From Ailanthus altissimus (lineage: Eukaryota; Streptophyta; Magnoliopsida; Sapindales; Simaroubaceae), in NCBI GenBank assembly GCA_946807835.1, contig CAMPEX010000001.1, positions 4,541,001-4,605,000 of the forward strand: a stretch of 64,000 nt of DNA, in the 5' to 3' direction. The stretch's first letter is position 1. The number at the start of each line of letters is the position of its first letter. Of the stretch, positions 23,133-34,298 are shown piece after piece. The position numbers were made by a program, and so were the translations under genes. The notes below the pieces were generated by a model, which worked only from the letters and a program-made list of their open reading frames with translations, was not told the DNA's origin and searched no databases.

Positions 23133-23769
23133 TGCATTTGCTTTTTCTTACTTTTATTGTTCTTGTTTTTAGGTCAACCTGAGTTATAAACACTTCCCCT
23201 ATACTTTGATCTATGCTCTTCATTCTTTTCTCCTTAATTCTTTAAAACTTATTGAGACACCCTCCTTAAAATCTCAACCATAGATTTGTTAGATGTTAAT
23301 GATTCAAACTCCTTGTGATAAGCCTATTCACCATCTTCATCTAAGATATTAATAAGAACTTGTGAAATAAGAAAATATCACTTCGTTCATTCTCAAACAT
23401 TAAAGTCAGGTCCCTTCCAATTTTTCCATATCAAACTTTGGTGTTTCCATGGGTTTGAGTTTTATGGAATGTAATTTTTACACTCTAATACCATTCTTAA
23501 CTCTCCAATATTAATTCCGCTCCAATATCAGTGTTCAAAGAATTGGTATTGAACATTAATAGTAGATATTATATAGTTCAAAATATTTTGGGAAAAAAAC
23601 CTAAAATACCATCAATAATGTTTTGTTTCTTATGCAATTCATGATTTATACACGATCATAGTTTTGTATACAACTCATACTCAACCTTGGTCGTGTACTA
23701 GTACACAATAAAATTTCAAAAGTCTATATATACGACTCTTACAAAACTCTACATGTGTACAACTATAAA
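23133..23769. other. Gap region with direct-repeat copy 2; no gene seen
   Basis: The first 64 bases repeat 22418-22480. The remainder is AT-rich with no recognisable coding block, LTR or terminal repeat. Confidence 0.5.
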
Positions 23770-24240
23770 TACTACTAGAAAATGGGCTTTTTATGATAGA
23801 AACTATCTGTCACAAAGCTTGGTTTATGATAATTTTGTCTTATCAAGTAAAGTCCATTCATATGTGCATGACAAAATAAAATTATCATATAATTATAATA
23901 GAATATGTCTAGTAAATTTATGATAACATTTTGGTGTGAAAAAATCCATAGGGCAACTGAAGTGGAATTGCTAGATGGCAAAAAAAGTCGAATTGTCATA
24001 TTAGGTGGCTGCTGACATAGCACTTGCCACGTGAAAAGGTAGATAGGTGTCATGGTAGGTCATGGCAAATGACATGACATAATTATTGTCAAAAGTTTAT
24101 GACAAAAACTAATACTAAATTATAAAAGTTTTTGTCAATATTTTGTAGCTTTTAATGGTTATAATTAAATTTTTGTTACAATTTTATAACAAAAACTAAC
24201 ACTAATTTATGACATTTTATATTAATCATCTATAGATTTA
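23770..24240 (-). mobile_element. CACTA transposon terminus and subterminal region
   Basis: 23770 begins TACTACTAGAAAATGGGC, one base away from the standard CACTA end (CACTACTAGAAAA). Behind it lie short subterminal repeats built on TTTATGACAAAAACTAA and its variants near 24050-24215, as in En/Spm-type elements, where they bind the transposase accessory protein. Coding remnants to the right read on the minus strand, so this would be the element's 3' end. The partner terminus was not found. The 3-bp target duplication cannot be checked. Confidence 0.65.
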
Positions 24241-24816
24241 AAAGGCTTTTTAAGTTTTTCCCCTGCATTGGTATGTATAATATATATTTATATTTCCTAT
24301 TTAGCAATTTGTAATTAAATCATACAACTTTGATTGCAAAATACTAAATTAATGCATTAAATATAATTACTTATAATGTAATTACATCTATAAATAGTAA
24401 TTTGTTTACAATAATTGCAATTAACTACAATTCATCTATTCGCTCATGTTCTTCTACATCAACGTTGTTCTACAAATCCAACCAACAATCTTCAAGATTA
24501 TTAAATATAAACAATTCATAGCAACCAACCCAGTTTAGTAAACAGAAAATGCTCAACCCCACCATCAACCAACCAAATTGTACCCTTGAGGTGGTCTTTT
24601 AAGAAGATAATAATATAAATATATCAATGAAACAACTAATTATAAATAATAATAATAATTATGATATTTATGCTAGAAAATACCTAAGCTTGATGAATAT
24701 TGTCCGCTCTACATAGACATCATCGATGTCTTCTTTTGTGTAAGTTTCTTTTTCCACAGAATTGTTATAAAGAATAAAGTTATAAGTACAGAATAGTTAA
24801 AAATGTATGCATTAAA
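24241..24816. other. CACTA interior without recognised coding sequence
   Basis: Very AT-rich. No reading frame of note and no repeat boundary. It probably represents 3' noncoding sequence of the CACTA remnant, inferred only from its position between the terminus and the peptidase-like block. Confidence 0.4.
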
Positions 24817-25330
24817 TCATAGGTAGTAAGTAGATAACTTGCCCAAAAATAAAATATAATTTATAAAAAAATAACTTACATTTTCCAAAAACATTTCATC
24901 GTTTATTATGTCCCTTATATAAACCATGACATAATATTCATATTCTATATTACCTTCTTGAACAGGTGCCCGCACAATAATATCATAAATAAACTTATCT
25001 TTTAAGTAAACAAGCACATTGGCGATTTTAGTATATGTTACCATCATTGAAACCCACTTTAGAATAGGTTTCTTGGTCTAGTTTTATTATTGGACTAAAC
25101 TTATGATTACGGCACTGCATGGAAAAAAAAATATTATTGTTAGTATTTAGCACATTCAACAAAATTTGACCTAATAGTAACAAAAGACCACTTGTTAACA
25201 ATTAATTTCAAGTCTTGATGCAAACTCTATCCAAAGGGGTCCATGTACTATATTGATTTTTGGGATAAGTCAATTTCTATGAGGACTTAATAAAAGCTAA
25301 TTATAAAATAAGCTGGTAAAAAAATGATGA
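24817..25330 (-). pseudogene. C48/Ulp1-like peptidase domain remnant of a CACTA protein
   Basis: Read on the minus strand, two blocks of the SUMO-protease-like (C48) domain carried by many plant CACTA and Mutator elements are visible. The first is YMDPFG at 25230-25247, followed by DLKLIVNK, corresponding to the Tyr-hydrophobic-Asp-Pro-Leu part of the fold. The second, in the open stretch 24817-25047, is VQEGNIEYEYYVMVYIRDII. In active enzymes the end of this block holds the catalytic cysteine in a Glu/Asp-Cys-Gly triplet; here the triplet reads Glu-Tyr-Glu. The catalytic cysteine is therefore lost and the remnant cannot be a working protease. A frameshift and stop separate the two blocks. 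Family assignment rests on recognised motifs only. Confidence 0.7.
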
Positions 25331-26929
25331 ATATTACATTAAATCATGAAATAATATATTTTACATGGAATTGTACGACTTTAGAATCAATTGACTGTGT
25401 TGTAAAGACTTTAAGTGGTCAGCAGTATGTCGAGTCTAATCATTTTACATTGTCCTTGCATTTGATCTTCTAGTTAAAGACATTGATGTCCTATCAATGA
25501 AGATAAATTATGTGATCAAGTCAAATTGCTTCAATTTTTCAAACAAATACCTATTTTATATAAAAAAATAGTAAGAAAAGTAATATCCATAATATAACTG
25601 AACAAAACATATCATTATAAAACTTTAATGCCACAAATTTTCTTACATTATATACAAATAAGTAGTAGAAGAGCCTAATTCCTCGAGCGTCATTAAATCC
25701 AATTATTTAACTGCAATTTCCTCCGCAAAGATAATTTTTATGGCTATGGTGGCAAGAGTTTAGTACACTTAACTTGGAAAAAGGTTTCACCTTGGGACTT
25801 TTCCTAAATGCTAAGGCCCTTGTTTCTTTAGTATTCTTTCTAATTTTTCTTGCAGATTTTGAAGCTACATACACATCCTAAAATAATATGCAAAGCATAA
25901 AATTATAGTGAATATAGTTATTTTAACTAATTGAATAATATATCAATTTTCATTAAGAGTTAGAAATTTTACCTTGTGCTAAGGAGTAGCATTCTTCTTT
26001 TTAAAGTGGGATGGGCAGTATCTTCATTAGTTTTGTGTCCTTAAGCAATCTAATAAAGTACCTAAAACAACAACTTCAGTTATATAATATGTGCATTATA
26101 GTGAATATAGTTATTTTAACTAATTGAATAATATATCAATTTTCATTAAGAGTTAGAAATTTTACCTTGTGCTAAGGAGTAGCATTCTTCTTTTTAAAGT
26201 TGGATGGGCAGTATCTTCATTAGTTTTGTGTCCTTAAGCAATCTAATAAAGTACCTAAAACAACAACTTCAGTTATATAATATGTGCATTATAATGCTTA
26301 AAATTTGTTCCTATAAATTAAATGCATAACCAAATAAATAACCTTCTCTTTATAAACAGCATGACTCTTCTTCCTCGAAGATCTATAAGGCTAAATGAGT
26401 GCAATTTCATGACCAATATTAGGCTGATAATTATCCTAGGGTAATAACAAATTAATGATGGGATTGTTACATATTTATTTATACGTGTAAATAATCAATT
26501 TAAAACCAACGTCAACTTATTTTGGTAGCATTTATTTGTACAACCTCTATATAAAACTTTCAAACTTAATAGGTTTTTGCACAAGTAATAATTTTATCTT
26601 ATAAGGAGTGGCCAATACTCTTTCTTGGACTTATGTGGCGCTATGTATTTGGCGACTTTTCATTATATTATAGAACCCAACTCTTTTGGGTTTGTCTTCT
26701 TAGGGATTTACTCTTCCATGTTTAACATTTCATCATTCTAGGTTATTAGATAAAAACCATTGTCACTGTTATTAACAAGACAACTAATGAATAATAATAA
26801 ACATAATAGTTAAGTATAATAACTTACACCAGGATGGTTAGGTAGGTCATCTTCTAGACAATCATCAATAACCAATCTCTTTGTGACTTTTCTCTTACCC
26901 ATCCATACTGTATTTTAACTAGCAACCTC
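25331..26929. other. CACTA interior, probably introns and eroded exons
   Basis: AT-rich, with no continuous coding. It contains a nearly exact tandem duplication at 25902-26290, listed separately. Short stretches could be eroded exons on the minus strand, but I cannot assign them. Confidence 0.35.
25902..26290. repeat. 193-bp tandem duplication
   Basis: The block 25902-26094 is repeated at 26095-26287 and slightly beyond with almost no change; one difference seen is GTGGGATGG versus GTTGGATGG. The near identity, inside an otherwise old CACTA remnant, implies a recent local duplication. Confidence 0.9.
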
Positions 26930-27190
26930 AAACCCTCTATTGCTCTTATTCAACTTCTCCGCCAAATAGTCCAAGTTGGCATTAGTTTCAGCAAACTTTT
27001 TCTTATATCACTCTCTTTCCTTCTCTAACAACTCCTCACCAATTGATATATTGAAACATACGTTCGTTGTAATAAATTTTCCCACACCCTACAAATGTCT
27101 TGTACATAGAAGTTTTCCCAATGATTCGGTGAATATGTCATTACTGCCTTCAAGTACAACAAAACCTTTTTCTGGCTTCACTTTATAGAG
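26930..27190 (-). pseudogene. En/Spm (plant transposase, Ptta-type) domain remnant
   Basis: On the minus strand, a block near 27040-27130 reads LGKL..., then a stop, then GVGKFITTNVCFNI. This resembles the conserved LG...GRVRGxGKxxTPxxYF segment of Ptta/En/Spm CACTA proteins. A charged, helix-prone stretch follows (EELLEKERE, then YKKKFAETNANLDYLAEKLN), as is usual there. One stop lies in the conserved segment. It sits between the exon at 27864-28513 and the C48 remnant, in the order expected for one CACTA protein. Confidence 0.55.
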
Positions 27191-27863
27191 AATCCTGAAC
27201 AATATTATTTAATATTGTAAACTTACATTAGTGACAGTGCATACTATATCGTTAACCGTTATTTGAAAATCAAAATTTGAGTTATTTCCAGAACATCGAA
27301 TATGTATTCTCTTAGATTATTTCTTTCTGCCCATTTTCACGCTATGCTCCTATTAATCTTTATTTCTGATAAGCCAGTCTCCTTTATTAGAATGCATTGG
27401 ATAAAAATAAATATAATTATTATATAACAACATTAATTATGTTAACAACTTATGAATTGAAAATTATTTAAGATATAAAAATCTACTAAACCTTACAATC
27501 ACTTCAAGTAGGCTTATTTATCCTTTTCATCCCAAATAGTTATTTTACTTATTGCTCTTTCTACCCCACTATGAAGACGCCCTTATTTCCTAGATAACAT
27601 AATAAATTAGTTAGTACTTTGAATTAAAAGATTTGACATCACATTTTTCTTGATTCATTGTGTAGCTTTGAAATACCTGGAAGTCTGTTGATATCCTTCT
27701 CTTAACAAAGGCATTCCAATGTTTTTGCTTGATTCAATGGTAATTTATCAAGGGTTTTCTTTACACGTAGACATTATTCTTAGTTTGCATAATGTAATCA
27801 GCTATTAAATGGTATCAGAATTGTATAAGTCATTGCCATAGTCCGAAACACTTTCTTCTTATT
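27191..27863. other. CACTA interior without clear coding
   Basis: AT-rich sequence between two minus-strand CACTA exon-like blocks, probably intronic. No other feature was recognised. Confidence 0.35.
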
Positions 27864-28513
27864 ATGACAATCAACCTCAAAATTTCTCTTTGAAGACAAG
27901 AAAATATAGTTACTAAAATATTCAATTGTTTACTTATGGCTAAAATAAATGAGTGATTTCAATGTGTAATACCTACACAAATTTTTAAAGAATGAAGATA
28001 CTTTGTGCCAATTGGTGTAAAAAAATACGAATTAATTGTTTCACCAAAGCACCAATTGCATTGGTGAGTTTGGTGCCTCTTCACCCTTTGGAACACCTCT
28101 CTTGTTACATTTCAATTTATAATTTAGGCCATTAGCTTTGTTTAGACCTATATTATTTGTTAGATCTCTTGTGGTTTGAGTGTCTAAGTCTGACAGATCA
28201 TCACCACTTGGGCAACTTTTTCTTTCCCTTTTTCCCTTTGTCTTGAAACACATTAAAATATATGTCACAAATTAAGAAGATGAACCTAATTCAAATCACA
28301 AATTACTTGATTCAAAGAAATAATCATCAGCCAAGAATAAAATTGCACATAAGTCAATGCTTTGTTCCTTGCAATAGATATACTCTTTATTAACAATTCT
28401 CATACTAACATGGTCACACAAATAATATACTTAGTACCGCACTATCATTTCCCAAGTACAAACACTCTAGTGCCCATTCAAGAGCACCAATAGAATTTAT
28501 GTATGGTTTTCAG
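27864..28513 (-). pseudogene. CACTA exon-like block, copy 1 of a flanking duplication
   Basis: The minus strand carries a 75-codon open stretch (28041-28268) rich in charged residues, with CNKRGVPKGEEA. This resembles the YNxxGxPxGE segment that opens the Ptta/En/Spm region. The whole block reappears at 32424-33204 with about ten percent or more change. The two copies flank copia A2. The block ends abruptly at 28513, where copia A2 integrase sequence begins. Confidence 0.6.
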
Positions 28514-28514
28514 C

Positions 28515-30418
28515 TTAAGCAGTTAAGGCCTGAGGGTTGTACTATTCGTATTAGAGTTATGCAACAGAATATACTTGCGCCTAAAGGGTAAAAGTATCAG
28601 TTCATTGGATACTAGTTCTATGATCTAGAGTAACGAAACATATTTGTTCCTCGTAATACCACCTCTCATAAGAAAGAGTTTCTCTTGGATCGTGAGGATT
28701 ATAAAATGATTGTACTTGTTAAAGTCAATCAGATAGTATATGAACTAACTGTGGAATCTTAAGTTCAAATGAGTGATATAACTTGAACGCACTTTCTTTA
28801 TAGGTTAAATAGGATATTAAGGCCACCATTTAGGTATGAGTTATGCCTAAAGGTATCCTTGGTGTTTTCTTAATTATAGAAACTAATCACTTAACTTATA
28901 AAGAGGCGATGTTTGACTTTATTTTGGAAAAATGGTAAAAAGTCATAAAATCTAAAATTGACTCTATGTATGACAGTCAAATCTGGAACTTAATTATGCT
29001 TTTCATGAAAATTGTTCCTAGTTGTTGTAAAAGAGTTTACGTAACTGGTGAGGAAAGGTTATACTCATAGATCTGAGATCGATAATAAGGAAACCTTATT
29101 CATTGTAACCATGTTAAAGTTAATTCAAATTTTATTGGCTATTGCAGCATATTAAGATTTTGAGATCTAGCCGATGGATGCAAACATGGGGTTCTAGAAT
29201 GTATGTCTTAAATTAGAGATATGCATAGAACTGCCTGAAGGTCTTGCATCCAGCCTTACTTTTAGTCTAGTGTGTAGACTAAAAAGTCATTTTCTAAAAT
29301 TAAGCAGTTTTTCAAAGTTAGTATCTTCATTTAAATGATGAAATGAGAAATTCAGGTTTTATGAGTAATGAAGGGAAAGCGCATGTGTTTAGGAATGACA
29401 GTGGGAGCTATATTATCTATCTAATTCTCTATGTGGAAAATATACTCAATGTCAGAAACGACGTTGGTATATTGCAAGTCATTCAGATACATGTTATCTG
29501 AGTAAGAATTTTTTTGTAAAAGATTTGGAAGAGACCTCCTATTAGACTTTATATAGATAAAGTTAGGAGGTTGATGGGACTCTCATAATCTTTGTATACA
29601 GACTATGTCCTAAAAGGTACGACTTTATTGACTGTGAGATGGTCAATGTACCTTTCAGACATGGCATTCATATTTCTAAGAGGAAGTTTCCTCGGGTAAA
29701 AAATGAAAGAGTTGGAATGTCGAACTTATAATATGCATCAGCTAGAAGTAACTTGATGCTTGCCATGTTATGTATAACACCCAAATTTAGATTACTTAAA
29801 GAGTTGTGAGCTAGTATCGATCCAATCTAGGTATGACCATCATATGGTTATGAATCATATATGATATACCTTAGAGGTATAGAGGATAAGTTTCTAAATA
29901 TGAAGAAATTTTCTTACAAGTAAAGAAATTGACATACCTAAACTTCTCATTTGACTTAAATCGTAGAAAGTCTACATCTGGTTATATATTCTTCCTTAAT
30001 AGTACTGGAGCTATTTGAAAATGTGCTATTTAGATGTCCATAGCTAATTCTCTCTTGGAGGAAGAATTAGTTGTAGCTTGAGAAGTTAGCAAAGGAAGCA
30101 CTATAGATATTCAAGTTAGTTGCAAAGCTTAAAATAGTTCCAAGCTCAGTGGATCCTATCCCACTATATTGCAAATAATAACGGAGTAATTACTTAAGCC
30201 AAGAAGCTATATAGCACACCAGTATTCTAATTATGCGGACTTTGAATACCACACAATTGAAAAGTTCTTGGATATTGGAGATGTGATAGTATCTAGGATA
30301 CATTGCTTGGATGACGTAGCGGACCCACTCAGACCTAAACTTCTACTGTGTTTGAGACACACTTGGAGTATATTGATATGAGATACAAGTACGAATGGCA
30401 CTAAAGCAAGTAAGAGTT
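28515..30418 (+). pseudogene. Copia A2 pol, 5'-truncated: integrase end, RT, RNase H
   Basis: Plus-strand copia of the same family as A1. It starts inside the integrase C-terminus (YQFIGY, FYDLE, then FLLDREDYKMI near 28690). RT shows TYKEAMFDFILEKW near 28900 and IDSMYDSQIWNL. The active-site block reads LYVEN at 29427-29441, where A1 keeps LYVDD, so both catalytic aspartates of this box are changed. RNase H shows RKSTSGYIFFLNSTGA near 29960 and YHTIEKFLDIGDVIVSRI near 30250, then DDVADPLRPK. Many stops occur. A 3' LTR follows directly at 30419. The missing gag, protease and 5' LTR indicate a truncated insertion or later deletion. Confidence 0.85.
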
Positions 30419-32423
30419 TGTTGAAATTGGTGCTTACGTGTCATTCCAATACTATACGAATATTAAATTATTTAATATTTATACAGTAAACATTTCATAT
30501 AATCCTTAATACAATGTAAATACATGATACAATAATGTTACATTACAGACATTATATGATCTAAAAAAATTTAGATCTGGTCTAAAGGAGTTTAAACTAG
30601 TGCTAAGAATTAGCAGAGCTGAGTGTTATAAATATGCTAACAGTTAGCACTTTTAAGAGTTAATAGATTATAAGAGTCAGCCTGATCTAAAAGGTTAGAT
30701 CCTTGTCTGTAATGAGATAAGAACCTGAGGGTATACTAGTAATGACATGGTTGCTAAGAGTTGCAATAGGTGCTAGGAGATGTCATTATGCCCGTATGTC
30801 TTCAAACACTATTTTCCTAATCTGTTTCATCGATGTAGGTCTACCACACTGATTTAATAACTGTGACTTGTGCGTGGGGCATCGATCACGGACTTATAAA
30901 ATATTTTCATTTAAAAAATTGTGCATTAACCTAGGGAGTCCTGCAATATGAAGTATACTCGTTGTGCACTGGGGCAGCGTACTAGATTGAATTATTCAAT
31001 CTAGTAATTTTCAGCAGAGCCGAATAATTATTTCAAGTACCCTCGGGAAGCGCATGTGACAGCACTTAAGTGTTAAGTACAGTGATTAATTAATAATTAT
31101 TATTGACTAATTAAATAGTGACACACAGCGCATAGTAAGCCATCGATTAAATTGACTCAAATAATAGGCATGGTGGAATCCACGTTGGGTTAATTAAAGG
31201 CTTAAGGGTAATTTTCCTAAATCGATTATTTAAGTGTTAAATAATATAAATATTTGTTTCTCACTTAAGAGTTAAGTGATTAGTTAATTTGATTAGAGTT
31301 AATTATTAACTCATAATTAAATTAATAAAATAAATATTTGATTGAGGACTTAATTACTAAATAAAATGAGATTTTATTGAGCAATTAATAATAGTTAAAA
31401 CAAATGTTGCTAAAGGAGAATTATATAAAATCATAAGGAGCTAGAATGATATTAGAAATATCATTTGATCTCAAATCCTCACATGTGGGCGGACATGTTG
31501 CCATACATCTGATCAAATTTTATTTGATTTTTTGGCATATATTAATCTAGATATTTTGTTTATAAAATATCAATTCTTATGAAAAATGTAAAAAGGGAGT
31601 TTTTGTTATTTAATAATGCAAGGCAACATTGAAGTATGGCTTTCTTGAAGGAATAAAAGTCTTTTTTATTCTTAATAATGCAAAAAAAAAAAAAAAACAC
31701 CATGTGATATAGCTATATATGCGTTTGTTTCGGCCATTGTATTGGGACGGAGCTTTTGGGATTCATTTTTGTTCTCGTAATAAATTGAATTCTTCTTTAC
31801 TCCTCTTTGGTGGTGCTTAGAAAATGGAAGAAAATAGAAGATGAAAATGTTTCTTGAGTTTTGTTTCAAGTGATGAAACAAATATTTTTTTTCTTACTTC
31901 TATTTTAGACCATACAACATAACAACAATAGTATTTTGTTTAAATATTCAAGAGTTGAATATGAGTTAAACATATTATTATTGGGATTAAGAGTTAATTC
32001 TTCAGTTTAAGAGTTAAACCGGATGCTGAAAAATAAAGACTGATATTCTAGCGACCCATGCCTACCACGTTGGGTCTTAGAATTGTCAACGGTTCTACTT
32101 TATGCGGTACTCTAACTATAAATTCGTTTCAAAGGCTTAACAGGTGATATCTCTTGATTCTCAATCATTGTATTAATTTGATTAATATATTTCATATTTT
32201 GTTCATTAGCATAATGAATAACATTTATTGTATTCATTTTTAAGAAGTTAGATTTTTAGCTTCCGTTGCGAATATTTATATATGAGATACATAAGTGATG
32301 TATATATATATTGTATTTGATTCATATATATATATATAATTTTTAAAATAAACACGTATACCATATGCACATACCCAATAAGTTTAGATTATGAACCGGG
32401 ATAAACCGGCATCCTTTACAACT
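30419..32423 (+). repeat. 3' LTR of copia A2 (family A)
   Basis: Starts TGTTGAAATTGGTGC and aligns by eye with 2184 and 62825. Compared with the copy at 62825, a block of roughly 650 bases (equivalent to about 63250-63900) is missing at about 30835. The region 32030-32100 matches 13410-13470. The end is not sharply defined and lies before the second CACTA exon-like copy at about 32424. TA microsatellites lie at 32300-32340. Confidence 0.75.
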
Positions 32424-33204
32424 ATGACAATCAACTTAAAAATTTCTCTTTAATGACAAGAAAATATAGTTACTAAAATATTCAATTGTTGACTTATGAC
32501 TAAAATAAATAAGTGATTTTAATGTGTAATATCTACACAAATTTCCAAAAAAATTTCTTCAACCATGAAGATATTTTGTACCCATTGGTGTAAAAAATGA
32601 GAATTAATTGTTTCACCGAAGTACCAATTGCATTGGTGAGTTTGGTGCCTCTTCACCTTTTGGAACACTTCTCTTGTTGCATTTCAATTTATAATTTAGG
32701 CCATTAGCTTTGTTTATACCTATATTCTTTGTTAGATATCTTGTGATTTGAGTGTCTAGTCTGACAAATCATCACCACTTAAATTATTAGTTTTTACATG
32801 GACAACTTTTTCTTTTTCTTTTTCTTTTTCCTCTTTTGTCTTGAAACACGTTAAAATATATGTCACAAATTAAGAAAATGAGCCTAATTCAAATAAAAAA
32901 TTATTTGATTTAAAGAAATAATCATCAACCAAGAATAAAAGTGTACATAAGTCAATGCTTTGTTCCTTGCAATAGATATATTCTTTATTAACAATTCTCA
33001 TACTAACATTGTCAAACAAATAGTATACTTGATATCACGCTATTATTTTTTAAATACAAGCAAGGAAGATATTTTCTTTATTAACAATCCTCGTACTAAC
33101 ATGGTCAAATAAATAGTATACTTAATACCGCGCTATTACTTTTTAAATACAAACCACTCTAGTGTCCATTCAAAAATACTAATAAAATTTATGTCAGGTT
33201 TTTT
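32424..33204 (-). pseudogene. CACTA exon-like block, copy 2
   Basis: Matches 27864-28513 over its whole length. It carries an extra imperfect tandem duplication of about 90 bases (32978-33050 repeated at 33066-33155, both with CTTTATTAACAAT and TAGTATACTT). It follows the copia A2 LTR directly. Confidence 0.7.
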
Positions 33205-34056
33205 AGCTTATATACCAAGTACACTATAAATTTAATTGAACATGTGAGTATGACTATGAGTTTCAAATGGTTTACAAGTACTCTACATCAATGAAAAAGT
33301 TAATTGTAAATTGCAGGTAAATAATAATATATATACATGAAAAAAAATGATATTATCACAAAAGAAAACAAATTAACACAAACAACATGCACCGCTTATA
33401 TTTGTTTAGTTATAAAGATACCCAAAAGCAGCAAGTGTACAAAGCATAAGGAGCAATCATTAGGTTGTAAGAATGCCAATTGCAATCATTATAAAAAAGA
33501 TTAAAAAAAAGGACGAAAAAGATGATTTCATTTGTTGACGACTTAGATGAGATGAATCCTTCCATTCATTAGTCGGGTCCTTACTAGAACAAACAACTCC
33601 GACACACTATGCTACCATGAAGTTATAAGGCTAAAATCATAATCAGTTTCACAATGAAACAAACGCTTATGATAACTGTAGTAACCATAAAAATAACTCG
33701 CGAAACCGGACCTAAAGGATTTGCCTGGGGCAGAAAGTGGTTAAAAGACTTCACCCGCACCAATTGCTGCTAACGATGCTTCTTGTTTTGTGTTTATTGA
33801 CACAACGAGCTCAACAGGAACCTCTGAAAAAGAGGAATTTTTACACTAAGTAGGGCAGTCAAGGGCTCTTAGAGGATATCTATTTCAATATAAACTAAGG
33901 TTATCCAGGTATCGGCCCTAAGAACATGTGCTAAAGCACCTTTCCGGCGAGAAATCCGCTGTTCCTCGCTTGTTCCAATCCTAGTAAAGAGCTTCAGATC
34001 CGATTCTACACTACATACGATATTCCATTCCAGCCCTCACTAGCTCTTCGCTTGGT
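33205..34056. other. Unassigned, with a GC-richer island at about 33600-34056
   Basis: 33205-33560 is AT-rich with nothing recognised. From about 33600 the base composition rises noticeably, and the minus strand has a coherent 35-codon stretch near 33740-33850 (VPVELVVSINTKQEASLAAI). The island stops sharply at the TG of the repeat at 34057. Its composition recalls organellar DNA, but I cannot name a gene, and no function is claimed. Confidence 0.35.
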
Positions 34057-34298
34057 TGTACAAGGAACATTTTATAAAATGTCCATTAAAAATATAAAGG
34101 TCTTATAAAAAAAAATTGTTGTAAAATTTTAAACTTGAGGGTTCTCTTTTCACTATAAAAGAGGCCTAAATACATTAATAAGATATTAATTTATTCTCTT
34201 AAAATTTAATCTCTCTCTAATATTAAATTTATTTTAACCTCTCTCTAAAATTTTTTAATTAAAACTTAAAATTTGAAAATCAATAAAGACCCCTAACA
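34057..34298 (+). repeat. 5' terminal repeat of element C
   Basis: Starts TGTACAAGGAACA and ends CCCCTAACA. It shares with 49778-50024 a run of blocks: GGCCTAAATACATTAAT-like, ATATCAATTTATTCTC-like, TCTCTCTAA, then GACCCCTAAC. Confidence 0.6.
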
